Assembly (NCBI GenBank): GCA_022448525.1
Contig: JAKVCX010000006.1
Span: forward strand, 248,001 to 312,000
Direction of reading: 5' to 3'
Length of the DNA stretch: 64,000 nucleotides
From: Tenacibaculum sp.
GTDB lineage: Bacteria > Bacteroidota > Bacteroidia > Flavobacteriales > Flavobacteriaceae
In this document: positions 15,618-24,220 of the stretch, piece after piece
Layout of the letters: each line of letters opens with the position of its first letter
How positions within the stretch are numbered: the first letter of the stretch is position 1
The notes under the pieces: generated by a model
Database searches by the model: none
Seen by the model: only the letters and a program-made list of their open reading frames with translations
Told to the model about the DNA's origin: nothing
Position numbers and translations under genes: made by a program

Positions 15618-16517
15618 ATGATTTTTAGGTACTTTATATTTTTAGTTTTTAGTCTTTTACTATCAACAACTGTTGTTAGCCAGTCGACTAATAATGCTAA
15701 GTCAATAAAGAAAGAGAAGAAAAAGAAGAGGAAAAAAAAGAAGTATAGAGTACCTAAAATTGATTTAAGCCATTGGAAGGTAACATTACCAATAGCGAAT
15801 GAGAAAGGAAAACCTTTCGAAATTGAACCACCAGAAATAAACAATTTCGCCACAATTGAAGAGGCAAAACCATACATGTATATTGATTCTACAAGAGGTG
15901 CAATTGTTTTTCATGCGATGCCAACTCAAACAACAACTAAGAATACAAAATATTCGAGGTCGGAATTAAGAGAGCAAATGAAACCTGGAGATAACCGGGT
16001 AAATTGGAAATTTTCAGATGGTGGAAACCTTAAGGCTAAAATCGCAATTGATGATATTTCAAGGAAAAAAGATGGTAAATATCACAAAACAATTATTCTT
16101 CAAATCCATGGTAGGCTGTCAAACGAACAAAGAGATTTAATTGGTGAAGACGATAACAATGCTCCGCCAATGTTAAAAATTTATTGGCAAAATGGTAAAA
16201 TAAGAGTAAAAACTAAACAACTAAAAAAACTAAACGCTTCTTCAACTGAAATTTTACATGAAGATGCTTGGACAGACGATAAAGGACACACTTTTAAAGA
16301 AAAAGTGGGGTTCGGTAAATTTACTTTAGAGGTGAAAGTTTCTAAAGGTAAAATGGTAGTAATTCTAAACAATAATGAATTTAAGGTTTATAAAAACATT
16401 CATATGGAAAAATGGGATGTATTCGAGAACTATTTTAAAGCGGGAAATTATTTTCAGTCTCGAGATAAAGGATCCTATGCAAAAGTGAGGTTTTATAAGC
16501 TAGAGGTTAGTCATTAA
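15618..16517 (+). CDS. alginate lyase, polysaccharide lyase family 7 (secreted, Lys-rich linker)
   Basis: A 299-residue PL7 lyase. I start it at ATG 15618 (MIFRYFIFLV...) rather than a TTG two codons earlier, since the ATG begins the signal peptide, which ends near VVSQS. Unlike the operon A PL7 there is no lipobox, so it is probably released. Catalytic motifs are SRSELRE (R114), QIH (162-164) and YFKAGNY (272-278). Residues 31-42 are almost all Lys/Arg, a polybasic linker that could bind polyanionic alginate. Similarity to the first PL7 is limited to the motifs, so the two are divergent paralogues. Last gene of operon B, 18 bases after the PKD gene. Confidence 0.92.
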   Translation: MIFRYFIFLVFSLLLSTTVVSQSTNNAKSIKKEKKKKRKKKKYRVPKIDLSHWKVTLPIANEKGKPFEIEPPEINNFATIEEAKPYMYIDSTRGAIVFHAMPTQTTTKNTKYSRSELREQMKPGDNRVNWKFSDGGNLKAKIAIDDISRKKDGKYHKTIILQIHGRLSNEQRDLIGEDDNNAPPMLKIYWQNGKIRVKTKQLKKLNASSTEILHEDAWTDDKGHTFKEKVGFGKFTLEVKVSKGKMVVILNNNEFKVYKNIHMEKWDVFENYFKAGNYFQSRDKGSYAKVRFYKLEVSH

Positions 16518-16552
16518 AACAGTATTAATAGTGCAATTGAGAACTATTTTAT

Positions 16553-16569
16553 TAAATTTGGTTAACCAA
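16553..16569 (+). promoter_or_regulatory. promoter -7 box with single operator before the GntR-family regulator
   Basis: TAAATTTG (16553-16560) matches the -7 consensus; no good -33 box is placed. The 12-bp perfect palindrome TTGGTTAACCAA (16558-16569) overlaps it, with core TGGTTAACCA at 16559-16568. Only one site is present, against two at operons A and B, which fits weaker autoregulation. The leader would be about 29 bases. Confidence 0.65.
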
Positions 16570-16595
16570 TTATTTTTTATTCTAAAATTAAGAAC

Positions 16596-17300
16596 ATGAA
16601 CTTAGAAGCTCTAAAAAAAATAGAAGCAAATAACAGCGTTCAAAACGCAGTTATTCAGGGGATCAGAGATTTGATTAATTACAAAAATCTTGAACCTGGA
16701 GATAAGCTTCCATCAGAAAGAATGCTTTCTGAGAAATTTGGAGTGAGTAGAAGTGTAATTCGTGAAGCAATTCAAAAATTAGAGTTCTACGGCTTACTTG
16801 TTTCAAAACCTCAAAGTGGAACTTTTGTGGCGAATATCGGAATCATTGCATTAAATGGAATGATAGAAGATATTCTAAGGCTAAGTGATCCTAGTTTTAA
16901 ATCTCTAGTAGAAACTAGAATTTTATTAGAGCTTAAAACGGTACGATTAGCTGCATTAAGAAGAACTGAAGAAGAATTAGTTCTTATTAAAGAAGCTTTA
17001 AATGCTTACACAAAAAAAGTTCTTGCTGGTGAAGATGCAGTTCAAGAAGATTTACTTTATCATTTAGCTATCGCGAAAGCAAGTGGAAATAGTACAATGA
17101 ACACGTTCATGTTAATGATTACTCCTGAAATTATTACCAATTTCGAAAAGTATCACGTCTGTGATAAAGATCAAGCAAAACAAGGAATTAAAGAACACGA
17201 AGCAATCTTTTTAGCCATCAAAGATCAAAACCCTGAATTGGCTAAACAAAAAATGAAAGATCACTTTAAAGAACTATACAAATACTGTTACAATGTGTGA
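16596..17300 (+). CDS. GntR/FadR-family transcriptional regulator of alginate use (AusR-like)
   Basis: A 234-residue regulator: winged helix at about 15-78 (LPSERMLSEKFGVSRSVIREAI is covered by residues 38-59) and a C-terminal FCD effector domain at 100-228. D152, H156, H201 and H223 fit the metal-ligand pattern of FCD domains. Regulators of this type repress alginate loci in marine flavobacteria until a late pathway intermediate such as KDG accumulates. The palindromes at 3788-3810, 9820-9842 and 16559-16568 are its likely targets, giving autoregulation. It is 31 bases before the transporter gene and likely co-transcribed with it. Confidence 0.88.
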   Translation: MNLEALKKIEANNSVQNAVIQGIRDLINYKNLEPGDKLPSERMLSEKFGVSRSVIREAIQKLEFYGLLVSKPQSGTFVANIGIIALNGMIEDILRLSDPSFKSLVETRILLELKTVRLAALRRTEEELVLIKEALNAYTKKVLAGEDAVQEDLLYHLAIAKASGNSTMNTFMLMITPEIITNFEKYHVCDKDQAKQGIKEHEAIFLAIKDQNPELAKQKMKDHFKELYKYCYNV

Positions 17301-17331
17301 GTAACAGCCTAACTTAAGGATAAATTTTAGA

Positions 17332-18615
17332 ATGAAAATAATTGGACTCAGGTGGTGGATAATAGCACTGATATTTATCGCTACCGTAATAAACTATGTC
17401 GATAGGACAGCATTCGCCCTACTCTGGCCTCAGATGGGTGAAGATTTAGGAATGGATAAAAAAGATTATGCATTACTCCTAAATGTATTCATGGCAACGT
17501 ACGCTGCAAGTAAATTTCTTTCAGGTAGATTATACGATAAAATCGGAACTCGAATTGGGTTTACCTTATCAATCATCGTATGGTCCTTAGCGGCAACTTT
17601 TCATGCCTTTGCAAAAGGTCTTTTTTCATTGTCTTTTGTACGAGGAATGTTAGGGTTGGGAGAAGCAGGCTTATGGCCAGGAGCGGTTAAAAGTAATGGA
17701 GAATGGTTTCCTGTAAAGCAAAGAGCTTTAGCACAAGGAATTTTTAATTCAGGTGCTTCTATCGGTAATGTTATTGCTCCAGTTATCATCGTTTTTCTAT
17801 ATACCAGATTTGGATGGAAAACTACCTATATCATTCTTGGTTTAATTGGGTTGATTTGGGTAATTCCATGGTTAGTAATTAACAAAAGCAATCCTAAAAA
17901 TCATCCTTGGATTACGGATGAGGAGAAAGGAATCATCTTTGGAGATCAAATAGAAGAGGTAGAAGAATCAACAGAAAACAAGAAGAGCTTAAGCTTAAAA
18001 GAAATTCTAAGTTTTAAGGAATCTTGGGGAGTTTTATTATGTCGCTTCTTTATCGAGCCTATATGGTGGTTTTTTGCAGGTTGGATGCCGATTTATTTGA
18101 ATTCCAAATTCAATTTAAGTATTGAACAAATTGGTAACACCATGTGGATTTCATACTTAATGGCCGCTGCAGGAAGTATTTTAGGAGGTTTGTTTACAGA
18201 ACAAATGATAAAGAAAAGTTCTGTTGACTATGGACGAAAAATAAGTATAGTGGTTGGATGTATTTTGATCATAGTGGCTTTCGTAAGTATTATTCTGTTT
18301 GTAAAAGAAACCAACTTCATGACCTTCATTTATTTGGCAGGTGTTGCCTTATTCGGTTTTCAATTTGCAATTGGAAATATCCAAACACTATCAAGTGATT
18401 TACTAAAAGGTCCTTCCGTAGGAACATTAGCAGGTTTAGCAGGAACAGTTGCCGCAGTTTCGCCTATGATTATGAACTGGTTTATCGGTCAAATTACAGG
18501 TGGAGGATCATATGTTCCAGCATTCGTTGCCATAACAATTTCAGTGGCATTAGCAGTATTGGTCGTATTTCTTCTGATCAAAAAAGTCAAATTAATTGAC
18601 GTAAAAACTAGTTAA
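17332..18615 (+). CDS. MFS transporter, hexuronate/DEHU permease-like
   Basis: A 427-residue, 12-helix major facilitator of the anion:cation symporter (ExuT-like) group. The start contains VINYVDRTAFALLWPQMGED, matching the NYxDR motif of that group; a central cytoplasmic loop (about 200-225) divides the two six-helix halves. It probably moves unsaturated monouronate (DEHU) across the inner membrane. It is followed after 26 bases by the DEHU reductase gene, which supports that cargo. Start ATG is preceded by a short A-rich leader. Confidence 0.87.
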   Translation: MKIIGLRWWIIALIFIATVINYVDRTAFALLWPQMGEDLGMDKKDYALLLNVFMATYAASKFLSGRLYDKIGTRIGFTLSIIVWSLAATFHAFAKGLFSLSFVRGMLGLGEAGLWPGAVKSNGEWFPVKQRALAQGIFNSGASIGNVIAPVIIVFLYTRFGWKTTYIILGLIGLIWVIPWLVINKSNPKNHPWITDEEKGIIFGDQIEEVEESTENKKSLSLKEILSFKESWGVLLCRFFIEPIWWFFAGWMPIYLNSKFNLSIEQIGNTMWISYLMAAAGSILGGLFTEQMIKKSSVDYGRKISIVVGCILIIVAFVSIILFVKETNFMTFIYLAGVALFGFQFAIGNIQTLSSDLLKGPSVGTLAGLAGTVAAVSPMIMNWFIGQITGGGSYVPAFVAITISVALAVLVVFLLIKKVKLIDVKTS

Positions 18616-18641
18616 ATATTTAATTAAAAAATAAGCATAAA

Positions 18642-19397
18642 ATGAGTAAAAAAATAGCAATCGTAACAGGAGCTACAGGTGGTATTGGATTTGAGGTTGC
18701 CAAAAGATTAGGAAAAGATGGGTACACAGTAGTTTTAAATGGAATACAACACGATGAAGGAGCTCAAAGAGTACAAGAGTTAACTTCTGAAGGAATAGAA
18801 GCAGAGTATTATGGTTTTGATGTAACCGATGAAGAATCGGTAAGTAAAAACATCAAAGCAGTAGGAGAAAAATATGGTAAAATAGATGTTTTAGTAAACA
18901 ATGCTGGAGGTCTTGGAGGAAGATCAAGATTTGAAGAAATGACAACTGAGTTTTACAGATTTGTAATGGCATTAAACTTAGATTCTGTGTTCTTCGCTTC
19001 TAGAGCAGCAATTCCATATTTAAAGAAAGGAGATAATCCAACAATTATAAATTATACGTCAAATGCAGGTTGGAATGCAGGTGGGCCTGGAGCTGGAATT
19101 TATGGAACTTCAAAAGCTGGAGTTCATGCAATTACCAGAGCTTTGGCAAAAGATTTAGCGGAATATGGAATTCGTGTAAATGCAGTATCTCCAGGTACAA
19201 TTGATACACCTTTTCATGCACAGATTAAATCTACAAAACCAGAGGTTTTTGCATCTTGGAAAAATAATATTTTACTAGGTAGATTAGGTCAGCCAGAAGA
19301 GGTTGCATCTGTAGTATCATTTTTAGCAAGTAGCGATGCATCTTTCGTTACTGCAGAAACAATTCAAATCGGTGGTGGACAAGCACTAGGAATTTAA
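18642..19397 (+). CDS. SDR oxidoreductase, probable DEHU reductase
   Basis: A 251-residue classical short-chain dehydrogenase. Cofactor motif TGATGGIG (9-16), NNAG (86-89), catalytic S140 and Y154-x-x-x-K158 are all present. In alginate pathways such an enzyme reduces 4-deoxy-L-erythro-5-hexoseulose uronate (DEHU) to 2-keto-3-deoxygluconate (KDG). The position between the uronate transporter and KDG kinase makes that the likely reaction. No basic residue follows the glycine motif clearly enough to decide NADH against NADPH. Confidence 0.87.
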   Translation: MSKKIAIVTGATGGIGFEVAKRLGKDGYTVVLNGIQHDEGAQRVQELTSEGIEAEYYGFDVTDEESVSKNIKAVGEKYGKIDVLVNNAGGLGGRSRFEEMTTEFYRFVMALNLDSVFFASRAAIPYLKKGDNPTIINYTSNAGWNAGGPGAGIYGTSKAGVHAITRALAKDLAEYGIRVNAVSPGTIDTPFHAQIKSTKPEVFASWKNNILLGRLGQPEEVASVVSFLASSDASFVTAETIQIGGGQALGI

Positions 19398-19417
19398 GAA
19401 GACAAACAACATTAATA

Positions 19418-20440
19418 ATGAGTAAAATAGTAACATTTGGAGAGATAATGTTACGCTTATCAACTGAGCGACATTTACGATTTATTCAAGCAAAAACATT
19501 CGCTGCTTCCTATGGAGGTGGCGAATTTAATGTAGCTGTTTCTTTAGCGAATTATGGTTTAGAAACAGATTTCATTACCAAAGTTCCAGAGAACGACATA
19601 GGAGCTTGTGCTGTTAAGGAAATGAGAAAATTAAAAGTTGGTCTTGATAATGTGGCTTACGGAGGCGAACGTTTAGGAATTTATTATCTAGAAACTGGTG
19701 CAGGAACTCGTGGAAGTAAAGTGGTTTACGATAGAAGTAATAGTTCTTTAGCAACTACGAAACCTGGTGATTTTGATTGGAAAAAAATACTTGAAGGTGC
19801 TACTTGGTTTCATTGGAGCGGAATTACTCCGGCAATTTCAGAAAGTGCAGCAAATCAATGTTTGGAAGCTGTAAAGGCAGCTCATGAATTAGGATTAAAG
19901 ATTTCTTGTGATCTAAATTACAGATCTAAACTTTGGAAGTATGGAAAACAGCCTTCTGAAGTGATGCCAGAATTACTTTCCTACAGTCACGTGATTTTAG
20001 GTGATATTGACACTGCATATTTCATGTTAGGAAAAAACAAAGTGAATCCTAATTATCAAGATGAAAAGTCATTACCGTCTCTATACGATGCACTTTTTAA
20101 ACTTTGTCCTAATTTAGAGTTTGTAGCTACAACTCTTCGATATTCGGTAAGCGCTTCGCATCAAAGAATCGGAGGTGTATTATATGATGGTAAGCAAATT
20201 TATAATGCACATATTAAAGAAGTAACTCCAGTTGTTGATCGAGTGGGAAGCGGAGATGCCTTTATGGGCGGTTTAATTTATGGATTGCTAACTTACAATC
20301 AAAAGCTACAAAAAGCACTAGATTTTGCTGTTGCGGCGTGTTGTTTAAAGCATACTATTTCTGGGGATTACAACTTAGTTACTTTAGAAGAAGTTGAGAA
20401 AATGATGACTGGAGATAGTACAGGAAAAGTTTCGAGATAA
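19418..20440 (+). CDS. kdgK: 2-dehydro-3-deoxygluconate (KDG) kinase
   Basis: A 340-residue PfkB-family sugar kinase that phosphorylates KDG to KDPG. The N-terminal substrate region includes SYGGGEFNVAVSLANYG (31-47), and the catalytic signature DRVGSGDAFMGG ends with the base D280. Length is slightly above the usual 310 residues, with an extension around 205-225. It follows the reductase by 20 bases and precedes the half-length LacI gene by 10. Confidence 0.9.
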   Translation: MSKIVTFGEIMLRLSTERHLRFIQAKTFAASYGGGEFNVAVSLANYGLETDFITKVPENDIGACAVKEMRKLKVGLDNVAYGGERLGIYYLETGAGTRGSKVVYDRSNSSLATTKPGDFDWKKILEGATWFHWSGITPAISESAANQCLEAVKAAHELGLKISCDLNYRSKLWKYGKQPSEVMPELLSYSHVILGDIDTAYFMLGKNKVNPNYQDEKSLPSLYDALFKLCPNLEFVATTLRYSVSASHQRIGGVLYDGKQIYNAHIKEVTPVVDRVGSGDAFMGGLIYGLLTYNQKLQKALDFAVAACCLKHTISGDYNLVTLEEVEKMMTGDSTGKVSR

Positions 20441-20450
20441 AAATTGAGCT

Positions 20451-20954
20451 ATGGTTACATTAAGAAAAATATCACATATAACAGGATTTTCCATTTCTAC
20501 AGTTTCTAAGGCGTTAAATGATGGAATGGATGTAAGTTTTGAAACTAAAAAATATATTCAACGTGTTGCGGTTCAGAACAATTATATTCCAAATAAGGCA
20601 GCTATTTCTTTACGAAAGAGTAAGTCTAATATCATTTCAATTATAGTTCCTAAAATCAATGAAATTGTTTTTGCTGAAGTATTGTGTGATATTCAAAAAT
20701 TAGCATCTAAAAGTGGATACAGAATTATGTTGTATCAATCATTACATAATGTAACAAAAGAGGAAGAATTTATTAAAGAAATTAATGATGGAAGCGTTGA
20801 TGCTGCCATAATTATTTCTACTACAAGCTGTGAAATTCCAAAAGAGAATACAATTCCAGTAAAGGTTTTAAAAATTAGAAAAAATTACAATTGCGAAGAG
20901 GTTAAAAATGATTGTATCAATAATTTTAATCAACTTCTAAAACAAATAGCATAA
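20451..20954 (+). CDS. half-length LacI-family protein (HTH plus N-terminal lobe)
   Basis: A 167-residue protein against about 330-350 for normal LacI regulators. Residues 1-50 are a good LacI HTH (TLRKISHITGFSISTVSKALN, with hinge-like RKSKSNIISIIVP at about 54-66). Residues 60-130 match the first half of the sugar-binding domain (FAEVLCDIQKLASKSGYRIMLYQS). The frame then ends in a TAATG that overlaps the aldolase start. No remnant of the second lobe lies downstream in another frame because kdgA starts at once. The sugar-binding cleft cannot form as in full-length proteins. It may be a degenerate gene or a small DNA-binding protein kept for operon control. Confidence 0.8.
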   Translation: MVTLRKISHITGFSISTVSKALNDGMDVSFETKKYIQRVAVQNNYIPNKAAISLRKSKSNIISIIVPKINEIVFAEVLCDIQKLASKSGYRIMLYQSLHNVTKEEEFIKEINDGSVDAAIIISTTSCEIPKENTIPVKVLKIRKNYNCEEVKNDCINNFNQLLKQIA

Positions 20955-21622
20955 TGGCCCAATACTCAAGACTAGAAGTAGTAAAAGTAATGCAAGAAAC
21001 CGGTGTAGTACCATTGTTTTTTGAACGTGATGTAACAATAGCAAAGAAGGTTTTAAAATCGTGCTACGATGGTGGTGCACGTTTATTAGAATTCACATCG
21101 CGTGGTGATTTTGCATTTGAAGTTTTTAATGAACTTATAAAATATTCAATTGATCAACTTCCAGGGATGATTTTAGGTGTTGGTTCCGTTACGGATGCAG
21201 CAGCAGCATCTTTGTACATGCAAATGGGAGCAAACTTTATAGTAACTCCTGTTTTTAGAGAAGATATTGCAATAGCATGTAACAGACGAAAAGTACTATG
21301 GTCCCCAGGTTGTGGTTCTCTCACAGAAATAGCGAAAGCTGAAGAATTAGGTTGTGAGATTGTAAAATTATTTCCTGGAAGCATTTATGGGCCAGAGTTT
21401 GTAAAAGCAATAAAAGGTCCGCAACCTTGGACAAGTATTATGCCAACTGGTGGCGTTTCTCCTACAAAAGAAAGTCTTGAAAAGTGGTTTAATTCTGGTG
21501 TAACTTGCGTCGGAATGGGATCGAAGCTCATTATGAAAAATGATATTGGTAATTACGATTTCGAAAGAATTGAAAGTACTACAAAGCAAGTGATGAAGTG
21601 GATTAAAGATTTAAGAAAATAA
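20954..21622 (+). CDS. kdgA: KDPG aldolase (bifunctional KHG/KDPG aldolase)
   Basis: A 222-residue class I aldolase that splits KDPG to pyruvate and glyceraldehyde 3-phosphate, the final alginate-specific step. Key residues are E46 in LLEFTSRG and the Schiff-base K138 in IVKLFPGS; phosphate-binding PTGGVSP (164-170) is intact. Start ATG overlaps the half-LacI stop by one base (TAATG), so translation is coupled. With kdgK and the reductase it completes uronate catabolism into the Entner-Doudoroff route. Confidence 0.92.
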   Translation: MAQYSRLEVVKVMQETGVVPLFFERDVTIAKKVLKSCYDGGARLLEFTSRGDFAFEVFNELIKYSIDQLPGMILGVGSVTDAAAASLYMQMGANFIVTPVFREDIAIACNRRKVLWSPGCGSLTEIAKAEELGCEIVKLFPGSIYGPEFVKAIKGPQPWTSIMPTGGVSPTKESLEKWFNSGVTCVGMGSKLIMKNDIGNYDFERIESTTKQVMKWIKDLRK

Positions 21623-21668
21623 CTGATTTATTCAAGGATTACTTGTTAATACTCTTTACATTAGTAGC

Positions 21669-22505
21669 ATGAGAAAGGCAATTATTTTCATGATTATTAG
21701 TGCGCTGTCATTTTCCGTATTAAATATATTGGTAAAAGATTTACGCCACTTTAATGTGTATCAAATTGTTTTCTTTAGATCAATTATTACACTTTGTTTC
21801 ACGATTCCCTTATTAGTGAGGAATAAAATTAATTTACTTGGAAATAAAAGAAGTTTGCTACTGGCCAGAGGAACTATTGGTTTTATAGCAATGACATTGT
21901 TTTTTACTTCTTTACAATATTTAAAAACTGGTACAGCTGTTTCTATTCGATATATCTCACCAATATTTGCGGCAATATTTGCCGTATTCTTATTAAGAGA
22001 AAAAATTAAATGGAATCAATGGATCTATTTTGCAATTGCATTTTTAGGGGTTTTGATTTTAAAAGGATTTGATACAGATGTTAGTACTATTGGTTTTCTA
22101 ATCGTCCTTGCATCTGCTGTATTAACAGGTTTAGTGTTTATTTTAATTCGAAAAATAGGAGCTAGCGATCATCCATTGGTAATCATTAATTATTTTATGG
22201 GAATTTCGGCTATCATTAGTGGAGGTTTTACTTTGTTTTATTGGGAAACACCGACAAACTTAGAATGGTTAACTTTCATTAGTTTAGGTGTTTTTGGTTA
22301 CTTCGGACAATATTATATGACCAAGGCATTTCAAACTTCAGAAATAAACAAATCAGCTCCGTTAAAATATATTGAAGTTGTATTTACGATGCTAGCTGGT
22401 GTTTTTTGGCTGGATGAAAAATACACAATCATTGGTTTAATCGGAGCAGGGATTGTAGTAGCTGGTGTGGTATTAAATACAATTTTTGTTTCGAGAAAAA
22501 GATAA
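21669..22505 (+). CDS. EamA/DMT family permease
   Basis: A 278-residue membrane protein with about ten predicted helices in two EamA repeats (about 5-135 and 145-272). It begins with the hydrophobic IIFMIISALSFSVLNILVK and contains GTIGFIAMTLFFTSLQYL, typical of the drug/metabolite transporter superfamily. The 46-base gap to kdgA is larger than within the operon, so co-transcription is uncertain. Substrate is unknown; export or uptake of a uronate product is only a contextual guess. It abuts the convergent hydrolase gene with no spacer. Confidence 0.82.
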   Translation: MRKAIIFMIISALSFSVLNILVKDLRHFNVYQIVFFRSIITLCFTIPLLVRNKINLLGNKRSLLLARGTIGFIAMTLFFTSLQYLKTGTAVSIRYISPIFAAIFAVFLLREKIKWNQWIYFAIAFLGVLILKGFDTDVSTIGFLIVLASAVLTGLVFILIRKIGASDHPLVIINYFMGISAIISGGFTLFYWETPTNLEWLTFISLGVFGYFGQYYMTKAFQTSEINKSAPLKYIEVVFTMLAGVFWLDEKYTIIGLIGAGIVVAGVVLNTIFVSRKR

Positions 22506-23939
22506 TCACCTCTTTTTAAGATTCAAGTCTGAATATTTTTTGTTCAATGATTCAATATCTATATTTTGATTCTTTAAATATTTATTAAAGAACGAAACAA
22601 CAACTTCTGATGTAATATCAATAGCTAAATTGGGATTAATTGTGCCTGCTTCATTAATAGCATTAACAGGAATCATAAAAGGAATATCCATAAAATTACT
22701 ATGTCCAGATTTTTTAATTATTCCTTCATAAAAATCAGATTTACTTTTATTTACATAAGCATGTTTGTTATAATTTGGATGACTTTCTGACCAATCTGAT
22801 GATAATAAAAGAAATGGTCTTTGGAAAAAAGTATCAACCATTTGTCCCCATTGAACCCCATCTAGGTTAATTCCGGCTTTTATGTCGTTTTCATGTAATA
22901 AAACCTCTCCAGCGGCTGCTCCACCTCGCGAATGACCAAAAATCCCTACTTGATGTAAATTCAGTTTGTTTTTGAAAAAGCCTTTCTTATTCCAAACTTG
23001 TAATTTTTCTGATACGTTTTCAATATCATCAGCCCAATATTCAATAATATCTTTTACAAAGTAGTTTTTCAAACTCTTCTTAATTATAGGATGCCTTTCT
23101 TCAAAGGTTTGTGTTGTTTGAAAAGCGTTCATTGATGGTTCAATAATGTGCCAAGTATTCTCTAAAATTCTAGTTGAGTACTCAAAATCAAAAAACTTAA
23201 TTTCTCCATTTGGAAAGGTTGTTCCAGTGCTTTCATAAGTATGATTAATTCCAAATACAATATAACCATGACTTACAATTTTAGAAAGTAATGCATAATA
23301 GCCGTTTGCTTTTGAATGATAACCGTGAGAAAAAATCAATACTGGGAAAGGGCCTTCAGAGATTTTTGCGTTTTTCCAGACATCAGTTTCGACTTTATCT
23401 AGGTAATCGAATGTGGAAAAAGGCAATCCATATTTTTTTGCAAATCCAAAACGACCACCTTTATCAATATATAAATCTTGATTTCCTTCTGAATCATTTG
23501 TTGGATACCAAACTTTTATCATCAATCTTCTTTTATCATTAGGAGTTGATGTGATAATTTCTTCACTATTAGTTTCTAGTAGAATGTTTGTTGTTCCTAC
23601 CGAAAACTTTCCAGTTGTTTTTGGAAGTTTAAATACAGGTAGTATTGTTGGAATAATAAAACTAATACCAGCCAATAGTAAAAGTCCAGTTATTCGTAAA
23701 ACATTAATGATTGGTTTACGGACTTTGGTAGAATTTCTTATAGCTGAAAATAATGCTATTAACCAAAGAAAATAAGTTGGAATCATTTGCCAGCGATATC
23801 CATTTTTAATAAGATGAAACACAAAGAAAAGTACCAAACATGATAATAGTATGCTTTTTTTAATATGTGTGTTTATCTTTTTGCTGAAAAGTAAATATCC
23901 AATGCTAATAATTAAAAGTACAAGTTCAAGTTTTTGCAT
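22506..23939 (-). CDS. membrane-anchored alpha/beta hydrolase (PAF-acetylhydrolase-like)
   Basis: A 477-residue protein. The first 105 residues hold three to four hydrophobic segments, then an alpha/beta hydrolase domain with the oxyanion-region FSHGYHSKANGY (204-215) and nucleophile elbow GHSRGG (S337). D360 in NLDGVQ and H413 in SGHSNF complete a plausible triad. The order fits the platelet-activating factor acetylhydrolase/dienelactone hydrolase group, so a lipase or esterase acting at the membrane is likely. It is convergent with the EamA gene and monocistronic; 171 bases upstream lies the tRNA terminator. Confidence 0.78.
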   Translation of the reverse strand: MQKLELVLLIISIGYLLFSKKINTHIKKSILLSCLVLFFVFHLIKNGYRWQMIPTYFLWLIALFSAIRNSTKVRKPIINVLRITGLLLLAGISFIIPTILPVFKLPKTTGKFSVGTTNILLETNSEEIITSTPNDKRRLMIKVWYPTNDSEGNQDLYIDKGGRFGFAKKYGLPFSTFDYLDKVETDVWKNAKISEGPFPVLIFSHGYHSKANGYYALLSKIVSHGYIVFGINHTYESTGTTFPNGEIKFFDFEYSTRILENTWHIIEPSMNAFQTTQTFEERHPIIKKSLKNYFVKDIIEYWADDIENVSEKLQVWNKKGFFKNKLNLHQVGIFGHSRGGAAAGEVLLHENDIKAGINLDGVQWGQMVDTFFQRPFLLLSSDWSESHPNYNKHAYVNKSKSDFYEGIIKKSGHSNFMDIPFMIPVNAINEAGTINPNLAIDITSEVVVSFFNKYLKNQNIDIESLNKKYSDLNLKKR

Positions 23940-24075
23940 GTTTTTGTGGTAAAACTCGATTAAATTATCATTTATTTCAATGTAATATCAATGTTAAAAA
24001 CTGTAGTTTCCCAAAGAAATTTTGGATTATTGAGAAAAGGAAGAAAGTATAGGTGAAAGTTTCTAGAATAATAAA

Positions 24076-24108
24076 AACAAAAAAGCCGAAACAATTTGTT
24101 TCGGCTTT
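24076..24108 (-). terminator. intrinsic terminator of the tRNA-Gly/tRNA-Leu transcript
   Basis: On the minus strand AAAGCCGAAAC (from 24108) pairs with GTTTCGGCTTT (24092-24082) around a 5-base loop and is followed by a T-rich tract. It begins 3 bases after the tRNA-Leu 3' end. Confidence 0.85.
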
Positions 24109-24110
24109 AG

Positions 24111-24196
24111 TACTGAAGGCGGGACTTGAACCCGCACGAGCATTACGGCTCATTGGATTTTAAGTCCAACGTGTCTACCAATTCCACCACTTCAGC
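24111..24196 (-). tRNA. tRNA-Leu (UAA anticodon)
   Basis: An 86-base type II tRNA read on the minus strand. It starts GCTGAAG and ends CTTCAGT plus discriminator A; the anticodon stem TTGGA/TCCAA encloses loop CTTAAAA, giving anticodon TAA. A variable arm (about 15 bases, GAGCCGTAATGCTCG region) and T-loop GGTTCAAGTCC are present. CCA is not encoded. It lies 24 bases downstream of tRNA-Gly in one transcript. Confidence 0.95.
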
Positions 24197-24220
24197 ATTG
24201 GTATTTTATATAAGGTTCTG

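Noticed and set aside
15596..15877. Minus-strand frame opposite the second PL7 start
   Set aside because: Its Phe-rich translation mirrors the Lys-rich linker codons on the plus strand and has no family features.
20451..20954. Frameshift or sequencing error ending the LacI gene
   Set aside because: kdgA begins at the stop codon in full length with a normal N-terminus, leaving no sequence for a second lobe in any frame.
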